A stretch of 64,000 bases of DNA from Brevibacterium aurantiacum. Its GTDB lineage: Bacteria > Actinomycetota > Actinomycetes > Actinomycetales > Brevibacteriaceae. Under the pieces are notes generated by a model. It searched no databases. It worked only from the letters and a program-made list of their open reading frames with translations, and had not been told where the DNA came from. Numbering within the stretch: position 1 is the first letter of the stretch; each line of letters opens with the position of its first letter. Made by a program: the position numbers and the translations under genes. The stretch spans positions 80,765 to 144,764 of the forward strand of contig NZ_VLTK01000011.1 in assembly GCF_007558825.1 (NCBI RefSeq). The letters run 5' to 3'. Positions 24,309 to 33,608 of the stretch are shown here, one piece after another.

Positions 24309-25508
24309 TCAGCAGACTTCGAAGAGTCCCGCAGCACCCTGTCCGCCGCCGATGCACATCGTGACGACGACATACTTGACTCCGCGACGACGCCCCTCGA
24401 TGAGAGCATGGCCGACAAGGCGACTACCGGTCATTCCGTATGGGTGACCGACTGAAATACCGCCACCGTCGACGTTGTACTTCTCAGGATCAATCCCCAA
24501 CCGGTCACGGCAGTAGAGAGCCTGCACCGCAAATGCTTCGTTGAGCTCCCACAGTCCGATGTCATCGATCGACAGCCCCTGCGCCTTGAGCAGCTTCGGC
24601 ACTGCGAAGACGGGCCCGATCCCCATTTCGTCGGGATCACAGCCGGCCACTGCCATACCTCGATAGATGCCCAGTGGCTCCAGGCCTCGCCGACTCGCTT
24701 CATCGCCCGACATCAGCACCGAAGCAGAAGCGCCGTCGGAAAGCTGCGAGGCGTTGCCCGCTGTGATGCTCGGAACCTTGGACGCATCGCCGGGCTTGAG
24801 CACGGGATTCAACCCTGCCAAACTCTCCAATGTCGTCGATGGGCGGTTCCCCTCGTCGCGCTCAAGCGTCACCTGCTGTGTCGACGATTCCTTCGTCTCC
24901 TTGTCGACGACGATCTTCGTCGACGGCAACGGTACGATCTCATCATCGAACCGGCCGGCCTCCTGAGCGGCGGCAGTCCGCTGCTGCGAGGACAGCGAGT
25001 ATTCGTCCTGCGCTTCACGACTGATTCCATACCGCTCGGCAACCACCTCGGCGGTGGCGAGCATGGGGTAGTAGATTCCGGGAACATGTTCGACCAGCCA
25101 CGGGTCCTGCGCCCGGTACATGTTCATCTTGTCGTTCTGCACCAGCGACACCGACTCAACGCCGCCGCCGACTGCGATCTCCTGGCCGTCGAAGAGAATC
25201 TGCTTCGCTGCCGTCGCAATGCCCATCAGACCGGAGGAACACTGACGATCGATCGTCATTCCGGGGACTGTTGTGGGGAGTCCTGCTCGGAGTGCCGCTT
25301 GGCGCGCGACGTTGGTGGACTGGCTGCCCTGCTGGAGGGCCGCACCGAGGACGACGTCATCGACTTCGCCCCCTTCCAGACCAGCCCGAGAGACAGCGTG
25401 AGAAATGGCGTGGCCAGCAAGTTCCTGGGCCTGAGTGTCGTTGAACGCTCCTTTGTAGGCCTTTCCGATCGGAGTTCTTGCGGTGGAGACGATAACTGCT
25501 TCGCGCAT
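24309..25508 (-). CDS. Acetyl-CoA C-acyltransferase (thiolase)
   Basis: A 399-residue thiolase that cleaves 3-ketoacyl-CoA with CoA (or runs in reverse). Catalytic features: nucleophile Cys in [10 protein letters not shown] near residue 88, the [12 protein letters not shown] block, the NEAFAVQAL motif, His in [14 protein letters not shown], and Cys in [16 protein letters not shown] at the end. Length and order are those of degradative FadA-type enzymes. It follows the SDR gene by 75 nt on the same strand, which gives the last two steps of a beta-oxidation round (3-hydroxyacyl-CoA dehydrogenase, then thiolase). Divergent from a Liv-type ABC transporter. Confidence 0.93.
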   Translation of the reverse strand: MREAVIVSTARTPIGKAYKGAFNDTQAQELAGHAISHAVSRAGLEGGEVDDVVLGAALQQGSQSTNVARQAALRAGLPTTVPGMTIDRQCSSGLMGIATAAKQILFDGQEIAVGGGVESVSLVQNDKMNMYRAQDPWLVEHVPGIYYPMLATAEVVAERYGISREAQDEYSLSSQQRTAAAQEAGRFDDEIVPLPSTKIVVDKETKESSTQQVTLERDEGNRPSTTLESLAGLNPVLKPGDASKVPSITAGNASQLSDGASASVLMSGDEASRRGLEPLGIYRGMAVAGCDPDEMGIGPVFAVPKLLKAQGLSIDDIGLWELNEAFAVQALYCRDRLGIDPEKYNVDGGGISVGHPYGMTGSRLVGHALIEGRRRGVKYVVVTMCIGGGQGAAGLFEVC

Positions 25509-25583
25509 GATGTGCCTTTCTTCAGTGTGGTGCGCCGGACCTGAGTTCGCCGCGATGATCGTGGAACCAGAATTCGCTGCGGG

Positions 25584-26327
25584 TCAGTCCTTCGGCCCTC
25601 CGGCCACATAGATAACCTGACCGGAGACGAACCCGGCGCCTTCGGAAGCGAGGAATGAGGCGGTGTGGGCAATGTCTTCGGGTTTTCCCGTGCGCGCCAC
25701 CGGAATCTGGCTGACTCCCGCTGCGATGAAGTCGTCATAGTTCACGCCCATCCGCTCAGCGGTGGCTTTGGTCATATCTGTTTCGATGAGGCCGGGCGCA
25801 ATCGCGTTTGCCGTGACCCCGAACTTGCCGAGTTCGATCGACCACGTCTTCGTCATCCCCTGGATCCCTGCCTTGGCAGCAGAGTAGTTCGTCTGCCCGC
25901 GGTTGCCCTGCGCCGATGTCGACGACATCGATACGATGCGTCCGAATTTCGCTTCCACCATGTATGACTGAACGGCCTTGGTCATCAGAAATGCCCCGCC
26001 GAGGTGAACGGAGAGGACCTTTTGGAATTCCTCGTGAGTCATCTTGAACAGCAGGTTGTCCCTAAGAATGCCGGCATTGTTGACGAGGACGGTCGGAGCA
26101 CCGAGAGTCTCCGCGACAGTCTTCACAGCGGACTCGACGGAGGCTTCGTCAGAGACATCGGTGTCGACTCCCAGCCCCTTCATACCTGCGGATTCGACAG
26201 CCTTGACCGAGTCTTCGGTGGGGCCCATGTCGAGGATCGCGACGTTCATTCCGTCCGAGGCCAGGCGCTGGGCGATGGCGGCTCCGATGCCGCGGCCGCC
26301 ACCAGTGACGATTGCTGTCCGAGTCAT
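25584..26327 (-). CDS. SDR-family 3-oxoacyl reductase / 3-hydroxyacyl-CoA dehydrogenase (FabG-like)
   Basis: A 247-residue classical short-chain dehydrogenase. NAD(P) motif TGGGRGIG near residue 8, NNAG near 90, and the catalytic Ser-Tyr-Lys set in SMSSTSAQGNRGQTNYSAAKAG are intact. The C-terminal APGLIETDMT block is typical of FabG. With the downstream thiolase it likely acts in the catabolic direction on 3-hydroxyacyl-CoA (inference). ATG 26327 is chosen because GGAGG lies 9 nt before it; the longer open frame to 26564 runs through tandem repeats and is not protein-like. A TetR-type operator candidate lies about 100 bp upstream. Confidence 0.92.
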   Translation of the reverse strand: MTRTAIVTGGGRGIGAAIAQRLASDGMNVAILDMGPTEDSVKAVESAGMKGLGVDTDVSDEASVESAVKTVAETLGAPTVLVNNAGILRDNLLFKMTHEEFQKVLSVHLGGAFLMTKAVQSYMVEAKFGRIVSMSSTSAQGNRGQTNYSAAKAGIQGMTKTWSIELGKFGVTANAIAPGLIETDMTKATAERMGVNYDDFIAAGVSQIPVARTGKPEDIAHTASFLASEGAGFVSGQVIYVAGGPKD

Positions 26328-26424
26328 GACGATTTTCCTCCGAGATGATAGTTCGTAATTGATGACGAGGAGGGTGACCTGGATCTCACCTCTCGCAGTT
26401 TCCACCATAGACCACAAAAGTAAC

Positions 26425-26446
26425 TGAACGATTGTTTGCTCAAACA
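26425..26446. promoter_or_regulatory. TetR-type operator candidate upstream of SDR-thiolase
   Basis: TGAACGATTGTTTG overlaps the perfect palindrome TGTTTG-CT-CAAACA (26433-26446). The TGAACGA start is reminiscent of operators of TetR-family fatty-acid and phenylacetate regulators. Confidence 0.45.
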
Positions 26447-26496
26447 TTGGACCGCGGATTTCACCCGCCTTTGCCAGATGCCCACGTAAGTGCGAA

Positions 26497-26624
26497 CCAG
26501 GCGCAAGCCACGGGTGAGCCAGGCGCAAGCCACGGGTGAGCCAGGCGCAAGCCACGCCGCACAAGCACGAAGGACAGGTGACAAGTAAGCACGAAGGGCA
26601 GATGACAAGTAAGAAGGACAGATG
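26497..26624. repeat. Two adjacent short tandem-repeat arrays
   Basis: The first array is 2.7 copies of a 22-bp unit (CCAGGCGCAAGCCACGGGTGAG, 26497-26556). The second is about three copies of a 20-24 bp unit (ACAAGTAAGCACGAAGGGCA type, 26561-26624). Both are in non-coding DNA between divergent operons. Confidence 0.85.
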
Positions 26625-26645
26625 TCAGGGATTTCGAAAATGCGA

Positions 26646-26672
26646 TTGACATCACATTTGATGATGTATAGG
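26646..26672 (+). promoter_or_regulatory. Candidate promoter of the Liv operon
   Basis: TTGACA (26646-26651) and TATAGG (26667-26672) are 15 nt apart. The interval contains the inverted repeat ACATCA-n7-TGATGT, a possible operator. Confidence 0.45.
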
Positions 26673-26691
26673 TTCCTATCTAAGCCTCAAT

Positions 26692-26705
26692 CGAATATTC
26701 GTTCA
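26692..26705. promoter_or_regulatory. Second operator-like site, upstream of livK
   Basis: CGAATATTCG is a perfect 10-bp palindrome extended by TTCA. Its reverse complement TGAACGAATATTCG matches TGAACGATTGTTTG at 26425 in 10 of 14 positions. Confidence 0.4.
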
Positions 26706-26787
26706 GATTGGCTTCGGGCTTCCGCTCAGGCATCCCGACAACCTTGAGGAGCGTTGTTGCTCCGTCTCACTTTTCAAAGGAGAAAAG

Positions 26788-28011
26788 ATGACCTCAATCC
26801 CGCGAAGGGCGAGCCGTCCTGTGCTTGCGGCGGCCGTGATCAGCACATTCGCACTGACCCTCGGAGCCTGCGGTGGGGGCGGTGGAAGCGGTGACTCCGG
26901 TGGCGATGACTCGGTCGTCATCGGCTATACCGGCCCCCTGAGCGGCGGCGGCGCGGCCTATGGAGAGAACGTCCAGACGGGCCTCCAGATGGCTGTCGAT
27001 GACCTCAACAAGGATGGGCTCGAAGTCGACGGGAAGAAGGTCACTATCGAGCTCAAATCCCTTGATGACAAGTACGCACCCTCCACCGCGGCTAGCAACG
27101 CCCAGCGTCTGGCAGACCAGGACAAAGCACCTGTCGTCGTCTCCCCCAATGCCGGCGCGATCAAAGCGATTCAGCAGATCAACGACGGCCGATCCAAGTT
27201 CATGATCTCCGCGTACACCTCGGATCCCGCCATCGTGCAGTCTGACAATCCGCTGACGATGATGATTCCGCCGAACTTCGAATCCTACGCCAAGCCGTTC
27301 ACCGAACAGGGAATGAAGAATGGTGGCAAGAAGCTCGCGCTGCTCGGCACACAGAGCGAATACGGTCAGCAGTGGACGAAGGCAATCACGGACGAGTGGA
27401 AGAAGGCGGACGGCAAGATCGGCGCAGACAACAGCATTGACTACGCCACCGTGTCGGACTTCGCGGGCCCAGTCTCAAAGGCCCTGTCCGAGAAGCCGGA
27501 CAGCATCTTCGTCGGTGGCCCCTCACAGCCGACTGCGCTGATCATGGAAGAAGCGAAGAAGCAGGGCTTCAAGGGCAGCTTCCTCGTCATGGACCAGGCG
27601 AAACTCGACGAGATGGCAACCGTGACGAAGCCCAAGAACCTGACGAATTCGGTCGGAGTGCTGCCCGTCAAGGAATACGAAGATCCGGGCACGAAGGACT
27701 TCCTGAAGAAGTTCGCGGAGGTTGCCGGTGAGAAGAAGGTGGCGACCAGCGAGACGGCGCTGAACTATCAGAGCATCGCCATCATCGCCAAGGCGATGGA
27801 GGTCGCAGGGACCACCAGCGATCCCGAGAAGATCCGGGCGGCAGTGCCGGATGCGCTGAGCGAGGTCGACGACAAGTACAAGGTCAACGGCTTCCCGACG
27901 AAAATCACCGATCAGGGGCATTTGATGAATCCTGAATTGGAGGTCACCTACCTGAACAAGGACGAGAAGTACACGAAGGTACCCGTCGAACAGGTTTCCG
28001 ACGCCAAGTAG
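26788..28011 (+). CDS. livK: Branched-chain amino acid-type ABC transporter substrate-binding lipoprotein
   Basis: A 407-residue periplasmic-type binding protein (LivJ/LivK, peripla_BP_6). It has a lipoprotein signal: basic N-terminus, hydrophobic core and the lipobox LTLGAC with Cys28, then a flexible Gly/Ser/Asp linker. The mature protein starts VVIGYTGPLSGGGAAYGENVQTG, the usual ligand-binding N-terminus of the family. GAGAAAAG precedes the ATG. It is the first of five genes in the transporter operon. The family binds branched-chain amino acids but also amides, urea and aromatic acids; the link to fatty-acid-type catabolic genes across the divergent promoter makes an acyl or aromatic substrate possible. 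Confidence 0.93.
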   Translation: MTSIPRRASRPVLAAAVISTFALTLGACGGGGGSGDSGGDDSVVIGYTGPLSGGGAAYGENVQTGLQMAVDDLNKDGLEVDGKKVTIELKSLDDKYAPSTAASNAQRLADQDKAPVVVSPNAGAIKAIQQINDGRSKFMISAYTSDPAIVQSDNPLTMMIPPNFESYAKPFTEQGMKNGGKKLALLGTQSEYGQQWTKAITDEWKKADGKIGADNSIDYATVSDFAGPVSKALSEKPDSIFVGGPSQPTALIMEEAKKQGFKGSFLVMDQAKLDEMATVTKPKNLTNSVGVLPVKEYEDPGTKDFLKKFAEVAGEKKVATSETALNYQSIAIIAKAMEVAGTTSDPEKIRAAVPDALSEVDDKYKVNGFPTKITDQGHLMNPELEVTYLNKDEKYTKVPVEQVSDAK

Positions 28012-28096
28012 TCACCATCGTCGGCGCTTCCCACAGCGGGGTATGAGCTTCATGCCCCGCTGTCGCGCCGTCTGACGTCCTGTGAGGATTCGCTTC

Positions 28097-28963
28097 ATGA
28101 CACTTTTCACCCAACAGCTCTTCAACGGCGTTGCACTCGGCGGTGTGTACTGCCTTGCCGCAATCGGTCTGACCCTGGTCTTCGGCGTCCTGCGCATTCC
28201 CAACCTCGCGCACGGTTCGCTGTACATGCTCGGCGCCTACGTCACGTACTTCTTTCTGACCACTGTCGGCGTGCCCTACGTGGCTGCCATCGGCATTGCA
28301 GCACTCATCCTGTTCGTCCTCGGTGTACTGCTCGAACGCTTGGTCTTCCACCCTCTGCGCAACTCACCGCACACTCATCACATGATTGCCGCCATCGGCG
28401 CCATGTTCTTCTTCCAGGCCGTCGCGCAGGCGATCTGGGGTGCTGATTTCCGGAGGATGGAGACACCGATCTCCGGAAGCCTGAAGATTCTGGGCGCAGA
28501 GATCTCCACGCAGCGCATCGTGATCATCGTGACTGCGGTCGTTGTGCTCTCCCTGCTGACATGGTTCATCAAACGGTCCATTCACGGCCAGACGATCGAG
28601 GCCATCGAGCAGGATCGGACCGGAGCCGCTCTGGTCGGAATCAACCCCGCGATGGTCTCGATGCTCACCTTGGGCCTATCGGCACTTCTGGTGACAATCG
28701 CCGCCGGCCTCGTGTCTCCCATCAACCTCCTCTCCCCCACTATGGGTGATTCGCTCAACCTGAAGGTGTTCGCGATCATCATCCTCGGCGGGCTCGGTTC
28801 ACTGCCGGGCGCCATCGTCGGCAGCTTCGCGCTTGCGATCACCGAGACGATGACATCGACGTACATCTCCTCGGCTGTCGGCGAAGCCGTGGCCTTCATC
28901 GTTCTGGTGGCGGTCCTGGCGATCAAACCCACGGGCCTGTTCGCAAAGGCGGTGCAGCGATGA
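28097..28963 (+). CDS. livH: Liv-type ABC transporter permease LivH
   Basis: A 288-residue inner-membrane permease. The N-terminus TLFTQQLFNGVALGGVYCL and LVFGVLRIPNLAHGSLYMLGAY match LivH proteins closely, and the EAA-like cytoplasmic loop appears around TLGLSALLVTIAAGLVSP and ILGGLGSLPGAIVGS. About eight hydrophobic helices. I chose ATG 28097 (GAGGA 8 nt upstream) over GTG 28082. It overlaps livM by ATGA, so translation is coupled. Confidence 0.93.
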   Translation: MTLFTQQLFNGVALGGVYCLAAIGLTLVFGVLRIPNLAHGSLYMLGAYVTYFFLTTVGVPYVAAIGIAALILFVLGVLLERLVFHPLRNSPHTHHMIAAIGAMFFFQAVAQAIWGADFRRMETPISGSLKILGAEISTQRIVIIVTAVVVLSLLTWFIKRSIHGQTIEAIEQDRTGAALVGINPAMVSMLTLGLSALLVTIAAGLVSPINLLSPTMGDSLNLKVFAIIILGGLGSLPGAIVGSFALAITETMTSTYISSAVGEAVAFIVLVAVLAIKPTGLFAKAVQR

Positions 28964-30108
28964 GTGCACTGAAGAATCCTCGAATCATCGGAACCTTGGC
29001 CGTTCTGCTCATCATTGCCCTGACACCGATGGCATTCGGCGATGAGAATTACATCATGCGCGTGATCACCGTCGGCCTGTGCTCGGCGATCGCGGTCTAC
29101 GGGATGAACATCATCCTCGGCTTCACGGGGCAGCTATCACTGGCCCAAGGCGGGTTCTTCGGAATCGGAGCTTATACAGTCGGCTTGCTGACGACCGATT
29201 TCGACTGGTCGTTCTGGCAGGCTTTCCTCGTCGGAGTGGTCGGCACTTCTGCCATCGGGTACCTGTCCGGACTGATCGCACTGCGTACGAAGGACGAGTA
29301 CTTCGCCATCTTCACGATGGCCATCGGCTTCATCATCTACCTGACCATCAGCCGGTGGGAGGCGGTGACTCACGCCCATTCCGGCGTCAACAATGTGAAG
29401 TTTCCCGAGGCTGGAGACATCGTGGACTTCAGCAATCCGACAGCGATGTTCTACCTCGTCTTCATCATCCTGCTGATCTGCGTCTACATCACCTACGCGA
29501 TTCGACGCTCAAGCGTTGGACGCACGCTGCTGACGATTCGCACAAGCGAAGACCTTGCCGATGCGATCGGCGTCAATGTGGGGCTGAGCAAGCAGCTCGC
29601 CTTCGCCGCCTCGGCGTTCTTCGGCGGGATCGGCGGAGGTCTCTACGCCTCCGTGGTCGGTTTCATAGGCCCCGATGCGGCGACCGTGGACAAGACCTTC
29701 GAGTTCCTGATGTTCATCCTTGTCGGAGGAATGGGCACTGTCGCGGGGCCACTGGTGGGCACAATGATTGTGACTTTCCTCTTCGAGCTCTTCCAGGACT
29801 TCCAGGCCTACCGTTTCATCGTGCTCGGACCCGTCATCATCGCTCTTGTGATCTTCGCACCTCGCGGAATCGTGGGGTATCTGGGAGGGTTCATCGACAA
29901 ACGAGCTCGGAGACGACGGATCGGCTCGGCCCACAAGGATGGGGCTGCCCGGTCACACGGCAACGCACAGGCAGACGGCACTGCCACGACGGACGACTCT
30001 GTTCGGGCCGCCAAGTCTGCCGACTCAGACGGCTCCACTCGTGCCGGCGCCGCTGAGCGCAGGGAAACGGCTGCCGACACCATCACCACCGAGGAGGAGG
30101 AGAAGTGA
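28960..30108 (+). CDS. livM: Liv-type ABC transporter permease LivM with long C-terminal tail
   Basis: A 382-residue permease. Residues 1-315 are a normal Liv[30 protein letters not shown] near the N-terminus and [17 protein letters not shown] in the conserved loop. After helix end, RARRRRIGS begins a ~68-residue hydrophilic tail rich in Ala, Asp, Thr and Ser that ends in EEEEK and is not usual in this family. The tail would be cytoplasmic, near the ATPases. The DNA encoding the GAGGAGGAGGAG end of the tail doubles as the ribosome-binding site of livG. The stop overlaps the livG ATG by one base. Confidence 0.92.
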   Translation: MSALKNPRIIGTLAVLLIIALTPMAFGDENYIMRVITVGLCSAIAVYGMNIILGFTGQLSLAQGGFFGIGAYTVGLLTTDFDWSFWQAFLVGVVGTSAIGYLSGLIALRTKDEYFAIFTMAIGFIIYLTISRWEAVTHAHSGVNNVKFPEAGDIVDFSNPTAMFYLVFIILLICVYITYAIRRSSVGRTLLTIRTSEDLADAIGVNVGLSKQLAFAASAFFGGIGGGLYASVVGFIGPDAATVDKTFEFLMFILVGGMGTVAGPLVGTMIVTFLFELFQDFQAYRFIVLGPVIIALVIFAPRGIVGYLGGFIDKRARRRRIGSAHKDGAARSHGNAQADGTATTDDSVRAAKSADSDGSTRAGAAERRETAADTITTEEEEK

Positions 30109-30878
30109 TGCTGCTCGAAATTCGAGGGCTCGGGAAGCGCTTCGGCGGCCTCGATGCCGTGAAGAACGTCGATCTCGATGTGCAGGAAGGACAGATCACC
30201 GCTGTGATCGGCCCGAACGGTGCCGGCAAGTCAACGCTGTTCAATCTCATCCACGGGTTCTATCGCCCCACCGCCGGAACCGTGTTCTTCAACGGTCGTG
30301 ATATCACCCAGTCGTCTCCGCACAACTCGGTCAACGGAGGTATTGCGCGAACCTTCCAGACGACGCACCTCTTCGACGATTCCACGCTGTTGGAGAACGT
30401 GTTGGCCGGTCGCATCGTGCGTTCCAGGTCCAATGTGTTCGACGCGATCTTCCACACTCCACGGCATCGACGCGAATCGGCGCTCAACCACGACAAGGCG
30501 CTCGAGGCACTCGAATTCTGCGGTGTCGCCGAGTTCCGCCACGATCTTGCTTCAAATGTGCCGCAAGAAGTGCAGAAGCGCACGGCCGTGGCCATGGCGT
30601 TGGCGACCGAACCGGAGCTGATACTCCTCGACGAGCCGGCAGGAGGCATTCCCGAAGAGGAGACGACGGACTTCGGCAATCTCATCCGTTCGCTGCCCAG
30701 TCGCGGGGTGTCGGTGCTGTTGGTCGAACACAAGATGTCGATGATCATGGACCTGGCGGACACGATCCTCGTCCTCGATCACGGCCAGAAACTGGCGATC
30801 GGCTCTCCAGCGGAGATCCAGAGCAATCCAGACGTGATTCGTGCCTACCTGGGATCGACCAAGGATGAGGAGAACTGA
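30108..30878 (+). CDS. livG: Liv-type ABC transporter ATP-binding protein LivG
   Basis: A 256-residue ATPase subunit. Walker [10 protein letters not shown], the LivG-specific [13 protein letters not shown], Walker [16 protein letters not shown] and switch His in [11 protein letters not shown] are present. The signature motif is [16 protein letters not shown], which departs from the LSGGQ consensus: the central Ser-Gly-Gly is replaced by Pro-Gln-Glu. This is uncommon for a functional ABC ATPase and may matter for activity, since the partner LivF has a normal motif. ATG 30108 is behind GAGGAGGAGGAG and overlaps the livM stop (TGATG). Confidence 0.92.
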   Translation: MLLEIRGLGKRFGGLDAVKNVDLDVQEGQITAVIGPNGAGKSTLFNLIHGFYRPTAGTVFFNGRDITQSSPHNSVNGGIARTFQTTHLFDDSTLLENVLAGRIVRSRSNVFDAIFHTPRHRRESALNHDKALEALEFCGVAEFRHDLASNVPQEVQKRTAVAMALATEPELILLDEPAGGIPEEETTDFGNLIRSLPSRGVSVLLVEHKMSMIMDLADTILVLDHGQKLAIGSPAEIQSNPDVIRAYLGSTKDEEN

Positions 30879-31582
30879 TGCTCTCTCTGGAGAACATAAG
30901 CGTCGGCTATGACGCGACTGATGTGCTGCACGGGGTGAGCATCACCGCTCGGCCCGGTGAACTGACGGTGATCCTTGGGGCGAACGGGTCTGGGAAGACC
31001 ACCTTGTTCAAAACCATCAGCGGACTTCTGCGAACTCGCTCGGGAACGATCGAATACGACGGGCAGACGATCCAACGAACGCGCCCCAACAGCATCGTCA
31101 AGCGCGGCATCGCACATTGCCCCGAGGGGCGGCATCTCTTCGGGAAGATGTCAGTGGAGAAGAATCTTCGGCTGGGCACGTACCCGCACAGGGACCGTAC
31201 CCGCACCGAGGAGATCCTGAGCGAAGTGCTCGAGCTGTTTCCCATCCTGAAGGAGAAGTCAGCCCAGCCGGCAGGTTCGTTGTCAGGCGGGCAGCAGCAG
31301 ATGGTGGCGATCGGTCGCGCACTGATGTCGGATCCCAGTCTGCTGATCTTAGACGAGCCGTCTATGGGGTTGGCTCCCCTCGTTGTCGAACAGGTGCTCG
31401 AATCGATCGCCCAGATCAACAGGAACGGGATCGGTGTGCTGCTCAGTGAGCAGAATGCGAAGGCTTCATTGGCGATCGCTCACCGCGGTTATGTGCTGGC
31501 AGAAGGACGCGTAGTGCTCGCCGATGATGCCGAGAAACTGCTCGACAATCCCCAGGTGCAGGCAGCCTACCTGGGGTTGTGA
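30878..31582 (+). CDS. livF: Liv-type ABC transporter ATP-binding protein LivF
   Basis: A 234-residue ATPase subunit, the shorter partner of LivG. Walker A GANGSGKTT, RGIAHCPEGRHLFGKMSVEKNL (LivF hallmark), a complete signature SLSGGQQQMVAIGRAL, Walker B LLILDEPSMGLAPLV, and the switch region GVLLSEQNAK, where Glu-Gln replaces the His seen in LivG (usual in LivF). The ATG overlaps the livG stop (TGATG). It is the last gene of the operon and converges with the yciO-like gene after 25 nt. Confidence 0.94.
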   Translation: MLSLENISVGYDATDVLHGVSITARPGELTVILGANGSGKTTLFKTISGLLRTRSGTIEYDGQTIQRTRPNSIVKRGIAHCPEGRHLFGKMSVEKNLRLGTYPHRDRTRTEEILSEVLELFPILKEKSAQPAGSLSGGQQQMVAIGRALMSDPSLLILDEPSMGLAPLVVEQVLESIAQINRNGIGVLLSEQNAKASLAIAHRGYVLAEGRVVLADDAEKLLDNPQVQAAYLGL

Positions 31583-31607
31583 GCGAGCTCGTCGGAACCG
31601 CCGACGC

Positions 31608-32228
31608 TCATTCGAAGCGTGAGACGTCTCCGGCCCCGACGCGTGCGACCTCGGGTTCCCGACCGGTGAAGTCGATGACGGAGGTGGGAACTGTTCCCGG
31701 CACTCCCGACTCGATGACCACATCCACATCGTGTCCGATCTGATCGACGACATCGTCGGCCTGGGTCAGCGGGTCCTCTGCGCCAGGCAGCAGCAGCGTC
31801 GATGACAGAATGGGTTCGCCCATCGCCTCAACAAGTGCCAGAGCAGTGACATTCTCCGGGATCCGCGCACCGACCGAGTGCTTTTTGGCGTGCATCATAC
31901 GACGTGGGACTTCCTTCGTCGCCTTCATGATGAACGTGTAGGGTCCCGGGGTCATCGACTTGATGACCCTGAAATCAGAGTTGTCGACGATGACGAACTG
32001 TCCCAACTGCGCGAAGTCGCGGCACATCAGAGTGAAGTGATGTTTCGAGTCCAACTGTCGGATGCGGGTGATCCGCTCGATCCCAGCCTTGTTGTCTAAG
32101 GCACAGCCCAACGCATAGCACGAGTCTGTGGGGTAGGCGATCAGTCCGCCGTCCCGCAGAGTCTGCACGGCCTTTTCGATCATTCGGTTCTGTGGATTCT
32201 CAGGATGGATCTTCAGTAGCGTCGCCAT
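31608..32228 (-). CDS. YciO/Sua5/YrdC-family protein (threonylcarbamoyl-AMP synthase-like)
   Basis: A 206-residue YrdC-fold protein. The pattern LIAYPTDSCYALGCALDN, then RIRQLDSKHHFTLMCRD and PGPYTFIMKATKEVPRRMM, is that of YciO rather than of TsaC/Sua5, which carry KxR-SxN in a tighter form. Sua5/TsaC make threonylcarbamoyl-AMP for tRNA t6A37; YciO proteins have the fold but a less certain role. No tsaB/tsaD genes are nearby. It stands alone, convergent with livF, and separated from the AI-2E permease gene by 84 nt. Confidence 0.88.
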   Translation of the reverse strand: MATLLKIHPENPQNRMIEKAVQTLRDGGLIAYPTDSCYALGCALDNKAGIERITRIRQLDSKHHFTLMCRDFAQLGQFVIVDNSDFRVIKSMTPGPYTFIMKATKEVPRRMMHAKKHSVGARIPENVTALALVEAMGEPILSSTLLLPGAEDPLTQADDVVDQIGHDVDVVIESGVPGTVPTSVIDFTGREPEVARVGAGDVSRFE

Positions 32229-32312
32229 ACTTCATGCTAACCATTCACAGCGCACGAGGCGAGAGGCAAGGCGCAATCGCTCGGACAATTCTTCGTCCGT
32301 CGACCCAAGGGG

Positions 32313-33608
32313 TCAATTCGTCGGCGACTCGTCTGCCCGCGTGACAGGTGACTTGCCTGAGGTCGACACGTGAGCTTGCTCAACAGGTGACTCAGGAGGC
32401 TCAGGTGATTCAGGAGTCTCGCCGTCTGCATCAGACGCTGAGGCATCTTCCCCAGAGTCCTCCTCAGCCGTCCCGAGAGGCGACACCGGTGGGTCCTGCG
32501 CCGACGAATTCGCAGTCCCCGGGTCGGAGGCGATGAGGATGTTCACCCATTTCGCCTTCGGGTCCGCATCGACGAGCAGCGCCTTCAACAGCAGTGTCGC
32601 AGGCAGCGCGAGCAGGGCGCCGAGCCATCCGAACACCCACACCCAGAACAGCAGCGACAGGAAGGACACCAACGGTGTGACTCCGACAGACTCGCCTGTG
32701 AACTTCGGTTGGATGATCGATTGGATGACGAAGTTGAGCACGCTGTAGGCGATGACGACCCACAGGCCCGACTGCCACCCGCCGTCGACGAGTGCGAGCA
32801 GCGCGGGAGGAATGAGACCGATGACGAAACCGATGTTCGGAATGTAGTTCGTCAGGAATGCCAGCACACCCCAGACCCAGATCAGCGGCACATCGATGAT
32901 CGCCAAGGCGATGACGTCGAGGAGAGCGACGATGAGGCCGAAGATCGTCGCCACGATCCAATAGCGTCGCACCCCACTGGCGAAGCCGCTCAGCGAGGCC
33001 GAAAACGCGGGTTTGGCGTCGTGCAGCATCAGCATGCGCTTATTGATGCCCATTGAGTCCATGGCGACGAAGAACACCGCCATCACCACGGTGGTGAGCA
33101 GGCCGGCGACCATCGAGACATTGGTCAGCAGCGGGTAGATGGCATCGAAGATGGATCTGACATCGAACTGTTTGAACTGCTCTTCGAGCACCGTGGACGT
33201 CACACCGATGTCGGATAGGAAGGCCAAGGCGTTCTGGTAGTTGGCGACCAGCTGCTCGCCGTAGCTGGGAATGAGGATCACGAGCTCTGCGACAGACCAT
33301 GCCGTGAGCCCGAAGAAGCCGAAGATCATGACCAGCACGAGGATCACTGAGATACAGGCACCGATTGCCCGTGGGACCTTCAGCTTGGTCAGATAGTTCT
33401 GCAGCGGATAGACGACGATGTAGAAGTTCAGAGCCAGGAACACTGGAGCGGCGATGTCCTGAAGTCCCCTGAAGAACATCAGAGCATACGCGAGGCCGGC
33501 AAGAGTCAGCGCGATTACCAGCACCCTGGCAGGCTGACTCGTATGCCAAGGACGATGCTCCCGAGTCAGCCCCTGCGGCTGCTCGCGGATCTGACCGTCA
33601 TCGCTCAC
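32313..33608 (-). CDS. AI-2E family transporter (PerM-like)
   Basis: A 431-residue membrane protein with about eight helices of the AI-2E/PerM family. The family-specific C-terminal block is clear: GVLAFLTNYIPNIGFVIGLIPPALLAL, then FVIQSIIQPKFTGESVGVTPLVSFLSLLFW split by loops. Roles assigned to the family range from autoinducer-2 export to Na+/H+ exchange, so the substrate is open. The last ~75 residues are acidic and Ser/Pro-rich (PESPEPPESP). The start is GTG 33608, directly after the der stop (TGA-GTG), so it is translated from the der transcript. Confidence 0.88.
   Translation of the reverse strand: MSDDGQIREQPQGLTREHRPWHTSQPARVLVIALTLAGLAYALMFFRGLQDIAAPVFLALNFYIVVYPLQNYLTKLKVPRAIGACISVILVLVMIFGFFGLTAWSVAELVILIPSYGEQLVANYQNALAFLSDIGVTSTVLEEQFKQFDVRSIFDAIYPLLTNVSMVAGLLTTVVMAVFFVAMDSMGINKRMLMLHDAKPAFSASLSGFASGVRRYWIVATIFGLIVALLDVIALAIIDVPLIWVWGVLAFLTNYIPNIGFVIGLIPPALLALVDGGWQSGLWVVIAYSVLNFVIQSIIQPKFTGESVGVTPLVSFLSLLFWVWVFGWLGALLALPATLLLKALLVDADPKAKWVNILIASDPGTANSSAQDPPVSPLGTAEEDSGEDASASDADGETPESPEPPESPVEQAHVSTSGKSPVTRADESPTN

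Larger units (their letters stand above)
26328..26787. other. Divergent regulatory region, 460 bp, between SDR and Liv operons
   Basis: No gene. It holds two related operator-like sequences (26425-26446 and 26692-26705), two tandem-repeat arrays (26497-26556, 26561-26624), and a promoter candidate for the Liv operon (26646-26672). Both operons start from here, so one regulator could control them together. Confidence 0.7.

Noticed and set aside
26324..26655. Short frames through the 22-bp repeats upstream of the SDR gene
   Set aside because: They consist only of translated repeat units and lack start signals.
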